Shown piece after piece: positions 1 through 5,384 of a stretch of 5,384 nucleotides of DNA; the first letter of the stretch is position 1; each line of letters starts with the position of its first letter. The notes under the pieces are model-generated. The model worked only from the letters and a program-made list of their open reading frames with translations, ran no database searches and had not been told where the DNA came from. The stretch spans positions 1 to 5,384 of the forward strand of contig JAJYDP010000383.1 of NCBI GenBank assembly GCA_021777365.1. The letters are read 5' to 3'. This stretch comes from Chloroflexota bacterium (GTDB lineage Bacteria; Chloroflexota; Limnocylindria; Limnocylindrales; CSP1-4). A program made the position numbers and the translations under genes.

Positions 1-527
1 CCGATCCCCAACATGCCGGCCACGAGGCCGGCGCCGAACATCAGCGGCCCGCCGAAGTAGGCGCGCACCGCGTGGTAGGTGATCGTCTGCCCGGTGGGCT
101 GGTCGTAGTAGCTGCCCTCGAGCTCCAGCCAGTGCGTGAGGCGGTCCTGCCACGGGTGAAGGCGCCACACCTCGTGACGCTGCAGGAAGAGCGCGAGCCA
201 GGAGAAGAGCAGCACGACCCCGAACAGGAAGAAGAGGATCGCGTTGCCCGTGGAGAGCGTGATGGACGCGCCGACGATCGCCCCGATGATCGTGAACATC
301 TCGAGGAACATGCCAACCTTGAGGTTGGTGAGCCGGTCGCGCACGTAGGCCGAGGCAGATCCGCTGGACGTGGCGATGACCGACACGATGCTGATCGCGA
401 TCGCCTCCTTGATGTTCATCCCGAGCAGCGTCAGCGCGGGGATGAGCACCACGCCGCCCCCCATGCCGGACATCGCGCCGATGAACCCGGCGACGATGGA
501 GATGAGGAGGAGGACCCCGAACGACAT
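1..527 (-). CDS. Sulfite exporter TauE/SafE family membrane protein, N-terminal half (cut by left edge)
   Basis: The visible 175 residues are the N-terminal part of a TauE/SafE-type permease, a family that exports small organosulfur or sulfite-like anions across the inner membrane. Real substrates in this family are mostly untested. Four hydrophobic segments are visible at about residues 4-34, 41-61, 71-91 and 95-116. The first carries the glycine-rich family motif SGMGGG (residues 20-25). A polar loop of about 40 residues (117-155), rich in W, H, Y and D, follows. A second glycine-rich segment, GAGLVAGMLGIG, starts near residue 165 and looks like the second copy of the internal repeat; it runs off the window. 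The ATG at 527 is the only likely start, because an in-frame TGA lies six codons upstream (543-545). A GAGAGG stretch sits about 11 bases before the ATG as a weak ribosome site. The gene stands 272 bases downstream of the EAL gene, so it probably has its own promoter. The family call is firm and the substrate is unknown. Confidence 0.88.
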   Translation of the reverse strand, partial: MSFGVLLLISIVAGFIGAMSGMGGGVVLIPALTLLGMNIKEAIAISIVSVIATSSGSASAYVRDRLTNLKVGMFLEMFTIIGAIVGASITLSTGNAILFFLFGVVLLFSWLALFLQRHEVWRLHPWQDRLTHWLELEGSYYDQPTGQTITYHAVRAYFGGPLMFGAGLVAGMLGI

Positions 528-555
528 GCAGCCTGTTGCCTCTCACGCGGGACGA

Positions 556-565
556 TGGACGTCCA
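556..565. promoter_or_regulatory. 10-bp palindrome TGGACGTCCA upstream of the TauE/SafE gene
   Basis: TGGACGTCCA is a perfect palindrome lying 29 to 38 bases before the start codon at 527. That position would suit an operator or the promoter-proximal leader of the transporter gene. A single 10-base palindrome in such GC-rich DNA can occur by chance, and I recognise no regulator that binds this exact sequence. Confidence 0.15.
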
Positions 566-705
566 GCCAGCCGGCCCCTCGGCGCCCCGGGCAGGGGGCA
601 CGTCGATGCCGGGTGGATGGTGCCGGGCTGCCAGTCGCGCCCGGAGGGACCCTCGGGCCGCTGGCAGACCGGATCCTAGACGCATCGCGTCCATGGCGCT
701 GCGCA

Positions 706-741
706 GGCGCCGGCCGGGCGTCGGGCCGGGTCGCCGGCGCC
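706..741 (-). terminator. Possible hairpin terminator downstream of the EAL gene
   Basis: Two perfect 9-base arms, GGCGCCGGC (706-714) and GCCGGCGCC (733-741), are inverted relative to each other with an 18-base loop. They lie about 60 bases past the stop codon of the EAL gene, in the only non-coding gap on its downstream side. The stem is entirely G/C. No T-run follows on the minus strand, so this is not a classic intrinsic terminator; U-less hairpins are often proposed as terminators in high-GC bacteria. The rest of the 528-799 gap shows no credible gene. Base composition alone makes short G/C inverted repeats frequent, so confidence is low. Confidence 0.3.
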
Positions 742-799
742 GCTTCGTGCGGGGGGCGTGGCGCCTCGGACGACGCCCGGCTCCGGCGAGGCCCGCGAG

Positions 800-2950
800 T
801 CACGGGGCGGGGCGGTGCCACGACCCGGCGTGTGACCCCGACCACCGATTCAGGCGAGCGGACAGCCGGCGCCGCCCGGCCTCCGGCGCCGCTGCCGCCA
901 TGCCCGGCGACGGGAAGGCCGCGGTGGGCCAGGGCGGCCCCGGCCGCGCGATCGCGTAGCCCTGCACGAGCAGCGGGCCGCGGGTGCGTGCCAGGAGGGC
1001 GAGGTCGGCGGGGGTCTCCGCGCCCTCCGCGATGGGAGTGGCACCGATGGCCCCGGCGAAGCCCACCAGGGCGTCCACCAGGGCCCGCCGCGCATCGTCG
1101 TCGGCCAGATCGCGCACGAGGAGCGCGTCGAGCTTCACGAACGAGGGCCGCAGCTCGGTGACGTGGCGCATGGACGCGTAGCCCGCCCCGGCGTCGTCCA
1201 CCGCGAGGCGCGCTCCCCGGGCGAGGTACGGGGCGATCGCCGCGCGCAGGGCACCGTAGTCGGCCACCGCCTCGTCCTCGGTGACCTCGATGACCAGCCG
1301 CTGGAACACCGCATGCTCCAGGGCGGCCGTCACCGCCGGGTCGGCCAGGTAGCGGGGGCTGATGTTGAGCGAGAGGAACGCGTCGTCAGGCACCCCTGCC
1401 GCCCGCGCCACGGCGCAGGCGCGCCGCACCGCCAGCGCCTGCAGCTCTGCGCCCAGGCCCGCCGCGCTCGCCTGGGCGAACCAGCGGTCCGGCGGCTGGA
1501 GCGGCTCGACCCGGAAGCGGGCGAGAGCCTCGTAGCCCGCCACCCGCCGCTGCGCCAGGTCGACGATGGGCTGGAAGTGGGGCACGAGCACGGACGGATC
1601 GGCCAGTACGCCCTCGATCCGCCGCCGCTCGCGCCCCCGCGCCGCCTCCTCGTCCGCCACGGCGCGGCGCACGATGCCGGCGGCCAGGGCGCCCATGGCC
1701 CGCAGCCTCGCGGCTTCGTCGGGGGCGAGCGGCTCCGGCTCGCGACGGGTCGCCCCGAGCAGGACGCCCACCAGCGCGCCGTCCTGGCCCAGGGGCACCA
1801 CGAGATGGGCTCGCGCCCCGAGCAGCGCGAGCTGCGCAAGACCGCTCGGCGGGGCCGGCAGCCGATCGAGCGGCACACGCTGCACGCCGCCGGCCGCCAG
1901 CTCGTGCAGCTCGGGCATGGCCTCGGGCGGCACGAGGGCGGGCAGCGTGCCCGGCCCTGGGACCGTCCACACCGCCAGTCGCTCCGTGACCGCGGCGTCG
2001 AAGAGGTAGATCGCCGCCGCCACGAGCGGCACCGTCCGGGCGAACTGGGCGAGCAGGGCCGCGCCGGCGGCCGCCGCGGACGGGGAGCCCGCGGCCGCCT
2101 CGGCGGCCACCTGCAGGTCGGCCAGCTCCGCGGCGCGCCGGGCGGACAGGGCGTGCTGCGCGGTCACGTCGTGCAGCGTCAGCACCAGCCCATCGTCGGG
2201 TGTCGCCGCGCGCAGGGAGCGGACGCGCACCTCCAGCGCCCGGCGGGCGCCGTCGGGTGCCTGCAGCTCCACCTCCCGCGGGGGCGGCAGGGCACCCGCC
2301 TCGACGGCCGCCCCGAGCACCTCGCGCGCCAGCACCACGTCCGGACGGGTCGCGATGCCCAGTCGTGCGGCCAGCTCGTCGGGAGTACGGCCGAGCAGCG
2401 TGGCCCGCGGCGCTCCGAGGAGCGTCTCGGCGGCCGCGTTGCAGAGCACGAGATGCTGGGCGCCGTCGAAGACGAGGATCCCGTCGGCCGCGGCCTCCAG
2501 GGTCTCGCCCAGGCGCGCCTCCGATGCCCGCCAGACGTCGGCGTCGCGCTGCGCCAGGGCGCGTTGCTGGGTCGCCTGCCAGAACCGCTGCGTGCGGCCC
2601 CAGGCCCAGCCCACGATCCCGCCGGCGCCGACGTACGCGCCGAAGCGGACCGCCCAGCCCCACTGGCCGAGGATGCTGTTCGAGGCGGCCGTGCTGTCCG
2701 GCATGAGGGGCCCGAGGAGGATTCCGGCCACGATGCCCGCCGCCGCGCCGCCCCAGGCGCCCCCGCCCAGGGCTCCCAGAGCGATCCCGAGGTAGGCCAG
2801 GTGGTCGAGCGGGTTCGGTGCTCCGCCGGTCAGGCGCACCAGGGCGTACACGGCGACGTCGATGAGCAGGGCACCGGCGAGCAGCCCCCGACGCCGCCAA
2901 CCGGCGGTCATCGGCAGGCGAGCCGCCTGTCCCGCGGGCCCGGATGCCAT
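800..2950 (-). CDS. Membrane-anchored PAS-GAF-EAL protein, predicted cyclic-di-GMP phosphodiesterase
   Basis: The 716-residue product is predicted to hydrolyse cyclic-di-GMP at the inner membrane in response to a sensed signal. Residues about 20-42 and 50-118 form an N-terminal bundle of roughly four membrane segments, including the GPLMPD turn (80-85). A PAS-like domain follows at about 143-265 (opening SEARLGETLEAAADGILVFD, closing LTLHDVTAQ), then a GAF-like domain at about 275-430. An EAL domain fills 453-672. Its expected catalytic and metal-binding residues are all visible: E474 in YEALAR, N529 in NISP, E555 in VIEVTE, D585-D586 in VDDAGAGYAS, K606 in FVKLD, E642 in AEGAET and Q663 in VQGY. 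There is no GGDEF domain, so diguanylate cyclase activity is not expected. A 36-residue low-complexity tail ends the protein. The ATG at 2950 has no clear ribosome site. An ATG at 2911 (MTAGWRRRG) has AGGCGG 11 bases upstream and would give 703 residues, so it is a real alternative. The frame stays open upstream to 3478, but that stretch is antithetical to the PIN remnant and is not part of this gene. Confidence 0.9.
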   Translation of the reverse strand: MASGPAGQAARLPMTAGWRRRGLLAGALLIDVAVYALVRLTGGAPNPLDHLAYLGIALGALGGGAWGGAAAGIVAGILLGPLMPDSTAASNSILGQWGWAVRFGAYVGAGGIVGWAWGRTQRFWQATQQRALAQRDADVWRASEARLGETLEAAADGILVFDGAQHLVLCNAAAETLLGAPRATLLGRTPDELAARLGIATRPDVVLAREVLGAAVEAGALPPPREVELQAPDGARRALEVRVRSLRAATPDDGLVLTLHDVTAQHALSARRAAELADLQVAAEAAAGSPSAAAAGAALLAQFARTVPLVAAAIYLFDAAVTERLAVWTVPGPGTLPALVPPEAMPELHELAAGGVQRVPLDRLPAPPSGLAQLALLGARAHLVVPLGQDGALVGVLLGATRREPEPLAPDEAARLRAMGALAAGIVRRAVADEEAARGRERRRIEGVLADPSVLVPHFQPIVDLAQRRVAGYEALARFRVEPLQPPDRWFAQASAAGLGAELQALAVRRACAVARAAGVPDDAFLSLNISPRYLADPAVTAALEHAVFQRLVIEVTEDEAVADYGALRAAIAPYLARGARLAVDDAGAGYASMRHVTELRPSFVKLDALLVRDLADDDARRALVDALVGFAGAIGATPIAEGAETPADLALLARTRGPLLVQGYAIARPGPPWPTAAFPSPGMAAAAPEAGRRRLSARLNRWSGSHAGSWHRPAP

Positions 2951-2972
2951 ACGTGGCCAGCGTATCGACGCC

Positions 2973-2985
2973 GGTTGCCGCAACC
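2973..2985. promoter_or_regulatory. Perfect inverted repeat GGTTGC-c-GCAACC before the EAL gene
   Basis: Six-base arms, GGTTGC and GCAACC, flank a single base. The repeat lies 23 to 35 bases before the ATG at 2950 and 62 to 74 bases before the alternative ATG at 2911. It sits in the short gap between the PIN remnant and the EAL gene, where a promoter would be expected. A compact odd-length palindrome in this place fits a dimeric regulator site. I do not recognise the regulator. It could also be chance. Confidence 0.3.
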
Positions 2986-2987
2986 CA

Positions 2988-3003
2988 TAGCCCAGGTGGG
3001 CTA
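2988..3003. promoter_or_regulatory. Perfect 16-base palindromic element TAGCCCA-GG-TGGGCTA
   Basis: Seven-base arms, TAGCCCA and TGGGCTA, are exactly complementary around a two-base centre. Only two bases separate it from the inverted repeat at 2973-2985. The two-base centre is too tight for a good RNA hairpin loop, so a protein-binding DNA site is more likely than a terminator for the upstream PIN remnant. The arms contain A/T pairs, which makes the match less likely to come from G/C skew alone than the other repeats in this window. I could not define a convincing -35/-10 pair next to it. Confidence 0.4.
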
Positions 3004-3066
3004 GGACCGAACGCTGCGGACCACCCGCCGACCGCACGACCTGGGGTCCGCGAAGATCCGCCTCGG

Positions 3067-3285
3067 TCAGAAGGGATCGCGCGCCTCGATGCGCGGGAAC
3101 CGGCGGAAGTCGCGATCGCGGGCCAGGATCGTCTTCACTTCGTTCTCGAGCATCAACGCCGTCAGATGCGCGTCCGAAACGAGGTTGCCGGCCGGCAGTG
3201 CGTCGTCGGCGACGCCCCGAAACGTCCGCCAGAATGCCTCGCCCTCGCCAACGCTGCGCACGTTGGGACGGTCGAGCAGCGACTG
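3067..3285 (-). pseudogene. C-terminal half of a VapC-like PIN-domain toxin (truncated or frameshifted)
   Basis: The last 72 codons of this frame match the second half of VapC-type PIN ribonucleases, which cleave RNA in type II toxin-antitoxin systems. Recognisable are the SLLDRPNVRSVGEGEAFW segment, GNLVSDAHLTALMLENEV, which carries the conserved Asp of the D-A-H-L motif, and ILARDRDFRRFPRI, which carries the final acidic D-x-D-F motif and ends with the usual DPF. The family is normally about 130 to 145 residues long. The N-terminal D-x-N motif and the central Glu are absent in any frame I read upstream. Before codon 3285 the frame turns into an S/R/P-rich string that is not protein-like. 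With only two of the four acidic residues left, the product should be inactive. No VapB antitoxin is visible upstream. The open frame formally extends to a GTG at 3387, but that part is unlikely to be real. Confidence 0.72.
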
Positions 3286-3555
3286 CGAACGCCTGGAGGG
3301 CGATCGTCGGGAGCGAAGCCGCGGCTGCGCCGGCGAGGCCCCGCGCAACGACGTCAGCCGACCACCCGGGCAGGTTGACGAGACCACCCACGCCAGGCCC
3401 GATCGCCAGCGCGAGCGCGAGCACCCGGGCCGCGATCGCCGCCGACCGCGTCGCGCCGACGGCGACCTGCGCGAGCACGATCGTCGATCTGCGTGTCGGG
3501 CCGGCGAGGAGGTCCCGGATCGTCCGATCGGCCCACGCGCGGGGGCGATGGTCGC
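3286..3555 (-). pseudogene. Hydrophobic reading frame of unknown family, possibly a decayed membrane-protein fragment
   Basis: Between the stop of the LuxR-type regulator and the PIN remnant, one minus-strand frame stays open and looks protein-like. It has high G/C at third positions, and two hydrophobic stretches are visible: SAAIAARVLALALAIGPG, and a segment around AAAASLPTIALQAFAVAA. The pattern of a G-G-L turn followed by V-A-R-G-L faintly recalls the end of osmoprotectant ABC permeases, but the match is too weak to name it. The only start-type codon in the intergenic part is a GTG at 3478. The frame loses protein character where the PIN frame begins, near 3285, so it could be a fragment of another gene joined to the toxin remnant, or simply open by composition. 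It has no D-x-N motif and does not supply the missing PIN N-terminus. Confidence 0.25.
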
Positions 3556-5384
3556 CTACTCGGTGGACAGGATGCCGAGCAGTCGTGCCCGAGCGACCGC
3601 CTGGGTGCGGCTGCTCACGTCCAGCTTCGAGTAGATGTTCCGGACGTGGACCTTCACGGTCTGGGGCGAGAGGAACAGCCGTTCGGCGATGTCCTGGTTG
3701 GACAGCCCCTGGGCTATGAGCCCGAGCAACTCGAGCTCCCGTTTGCTCAAGGGATCCGCGAGGCCGACGGCGGCGTCCGGGCGATCTCGATGCGAAGCCG
3801 GGCCGCCGAGTTCACCGCCGGTCGCGTCCGTCGAGAAGGCACCCAGCAGCCGGAGGCAGTACTCGCGATGCAGACCCGCGGCTGCGGCCTCGCGCAGCAG
3901 GCGCGCCATCGGCGGTCCTTCGTCGACGAAGAGCCGGACGAAGCCCTCCGGCTCGCCGATCTCCATCGCCTCGCCGAGCAGCGACACTGCCTCGGTCGTA
4001 TGGGCCGCGGCGCGATGGGCGAGCGCCTGGAGAACCAGGGCCCTCAACCGATCGTCGAGCCAGGCCCGTGATTCAGCCTGGCGGCGATACGCATCGAGCG
4101 CGGACAGCGCGGCGTCCGCGTCTCCTCGCGACAGCAGGACTCGAGCCCGGACCACCGGCAGGTCGAACTCTTCGGCGAGCCGCGCGGTCCTGTCCACGTC
4201 TCCAGCGCGGAGAGAGATCGCCGCGCGGGCGGCCGCCATCGCGGGTGCCTCGCGGTCGCAGTCCTGATCGCGCACCGAGCGCTCGGCCTCGGCCAGGATG
4301 CGGGCCGCCCCGGCGAGATCGCCCCGGGCCAGCTTGACGCGGGCCAGCAGGACGAGGCATGCCGCCGGTCGATCCGTGTTCTCCAGCCGGCGGGCAAGCC
4401 CCAGGGCCTGCTGGCCTCGCTCCCAGGCCGCGTCCAGGTCGTTCCACTCGTAGAGGATGCGGCTCAGACCGAGGTGGGCATCGGAGATCCAGGACCAGGG
4501 CAGATCGGCGGCGCGCCGGATCGTGTCCTCGTACGTCTCGGCCGCCAGCCTGAGCTCGTTGTCGATCTCCTGCATCCGGGCGATCCCGATCGAGGCATTC
4601 ATCTCTCCGAACCGATAGCCCGTCGCCCGGCTCATCGCCAGTGCCTCGCGGTACGCCTTGCCGGCCGTGGCTCGCTCGCCCGCAACCTCATGGGCGTACC
4701 CGGACGCCCACGCAGCCAACGCGCGCGTCAAGTCGTCCGAGCGGAGAAGCTGCAGGGCTCGCTGCGACTCGACAACGAAGTCCTCCGTCCGATGCTCGAC
4801 GAACGCCAGGATCGCCCGAAGAGCGGCGACCTGGCCCAGGAGGTCGCGCGTCCGTTCGTCGTCGGCCTGCTTGCCCAGCGCTGCCTCCGCGGCGACGAGC
4901 ACCTCCTCGAAGCCCTCCGTCCTGCCGGTTGCCAGCAGCACCTGCGCCCAGACGATTCGCAGCGACGGCCGGGCGTCCAGGGTCTCCGGGGGCAGCGACG
5001 AGATCCAGGCGCCGGCCGCGACGAAGCTGTCGCTGATCTGCAGCGACGGGCCGTGGCCCATGATCAGGCGCTCGGCGCGCTCGAGGTCGTGGCCCGCCGC
5101 GGCGTGGCGGAAGGCCTCGAGGTCGAAGCCGTTGGCCTCGTGCCACACGCTCGCCCGGGCGTGGAGCTCGTCCACGACCGCAGCCGACTCGGACTGCCCG
5201 AGGCGCTGGCGCAGCAGGTCGCGGAAGAGGTGGTGGTAGCGATACCAGTGACGCTCGCCGTCGAGAGGGACGAGGAACAGGTTCGCGCGCTCGAGATGCT
5301 CGAGTGTCGGCTGGCCGGGCGTGGAGGGGTCGGAGGTGACGGCATCGCACAGGGATCCGCAGAGCCGATCGAGGATCGACGTGC
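3556..5384 (-). CDS. LuxR-family transcriptional regulator of the LAL/MalT type, C-terminal 608 residues (cut by right edge)
   Basis: This is the C-terminal two thirds or so of a large ATP-binding LuxR regulator, a MalT-like protein that couples signal and ATP binding to transcription activation. The reading frame is open to the right edge; the GTG near 5175 is internal, because strong homology-type sequence continues upstream of it. Visible residues 1-14 (TSILDRLCGSLCDA) and 35-61 (LFLVPL, then WYRYHHLFRDLLRQRL) are the typical region after the NTPase. Residues of about 75-500 are an alpha-helical, Ala/Leu/Glu-rich TPR-like repeat region that usually senses the ligand or partner. VRLFVDEGPPMARLL is the usual segment just before the DNA-binding end. 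Residues 543-608 (3559-3756) form the LuxR helix-turn-helix, with LSKRELELLGLIAQGLSNQD, the recognition helix around SPQTVKVHVRNIYSKL, and SSRTQAVARAR. The Walker A and B motifs would lie off the window. Target genes cannot be inferred, and the neighbouring EAL gene is only a candidate. Confidence 0.93.
   Translation of the reverse strand, partial: TSILDRLCGSLCDAVTSDPSTPGQPTLEHLERANLFLVPLDGERHWYRYHHLFRDLLRQRLGQSESAAVVDELHARASVWHEANGFDLEAFRHAAAGHDLERAERLIMGHGPSLQISDSFVAAGAWISSLPPETLDARPSLRIVWAQVLLATGRTEGFEEVLVAAEAALGKQADDERTRDLLGQVAALRAILAFVEHRTEDFVVESQRALQLLRSDDLTRALAAWASGYAHEVAGERATAGKAYREALAMSRATGYRFGEMNASIGIARMQEIDNELRLAAETYEDTIRRAADLPWSWISDAHLGLSRILYEWNDLDAAWERGQQALGLARRLENTDRPAACLVLLARVKLARGDLAGAARILAEAERSVRDQDCDREAPAMAAARAAISLRAGDVDRTARLAEEFDLPVVRARVLLSRGDADAALSALDAYRRQAESRAWLDDRLRALVLQALAHRAAAHTTEAVSLLGEAMEIGEPEGFVRLFVDEGPPMARLLREAAAAGLHREYCLRLLGAFSTDATGGELGGPASHRDRPDAAVGLADPLSKRELELLGLIAQGLSNQDIAERLFLSPQTVKVHVRNIYSKLDVSSRTQAVARARLLGILSTE

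Noticed and set aside
671..680. A -10-like TAGGAT on the minus strand upstream of the TauE gene
   Set aside because: No -35-like box lies at suitable spacing, and it is about 150 bases from the start codon, so a promoter call is not supported.
431..694. An 87-codon minus-strand frame in the gap before the TauE gene
   Set aside because: It is R/S/A/P-rich, runs out of frame into the TauE coding region, and has no family resemblance.
1163..3004. A 613-codon open frame on the plus strand
   Set aside because: It lies opposite the EAL gene, is rich in R, G, H and Q with no recognisable domain, and is explained by the strong third-position G/C bias of the minus-strand gene.
2951..3478. A 176-codon N-terminal extension of the EAL protein, giving an 892-residue fusion from a GTG at 3478
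   Set aside because: The extension runs out of frame across the well-supported PIN remnant (3070-3285), where it reads as an R/G/P-rich string, and the membrane-domain start at 2950 or 2911 is far more natural.
3421..3480. Short repeated GCGAGC and CGCCGAC words
   Set aside because: They are simple products of the G/C-rich composition, with no regular spacing or unit length, so they are not a repeat array.
5064..5345. Minus-strand frames at the right edge with their own apparent starts
   Set aside because: They are out of frame with the clear MalT-like sequence (WYRYHHLFRDLLRQRL) that runs through this stretch to the edge.

Overview
The window is very GC-rich, and its recognisable genes all read on the minus strand with strong G/C bias at third codon positions. 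A large ATP-binding LuxR-type (LAL/MalT-like) regulator and an EAL protein with a DDAGAGYAS-type loop suggest a high-GC soil or freshwater bacterium, most likely Chloroflexota or Actinomycetota. The sequence alone does not separate these two. I see no phage, transposon, CRISPR array, tRNA or rRNA.

In minus-strand order of transcription, from right to left: (1) positions 5384-3556 hold the C-terminal 608 residues of a LAL regulator, with a MalT-like helical repeat region and a C-terminal LuxR helix-turn-helix; its N-terminal ATPase lies beyond the right edge. (2) Positions 3555-3067 are a decayed stretch. It holds a hydrophobic reading frame of unknown family, followed in a different frame by the C-terminal half of a VapC-like PIN-domain toxin that lacks its N-terminal catalytic residues. 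(3) Positions 3066-2951 are a short intergenic region with two adjacent perfect inverted repeats just upstream of the next gene. (4) Positions 2950-800 encode a membrane-anchored PAS-GAF-EAL protein with no GGDEF domain, predicted to be a cyclic-di-GMP phosphodiesterase. (5) Positions 799-528 are non-coding, with a possible terminator hairpin. (6) Positions 527-1 hold the N-terminal half of a TauE/SafE-family membrane transporter cut by the left edge.

The genes are separated by more than 100 bases or by decayed sequence, so I do not see a tight operon. The regulator and the phosphodiesterase are both signal-responsive proteins, but a functional link between them is only a guess from proximity. 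I find no convincing undescribed multi-gene system here. The points most worth a second look are the broken PIN toxin with its frame change and the paired palindromes in front of the EAL gene.
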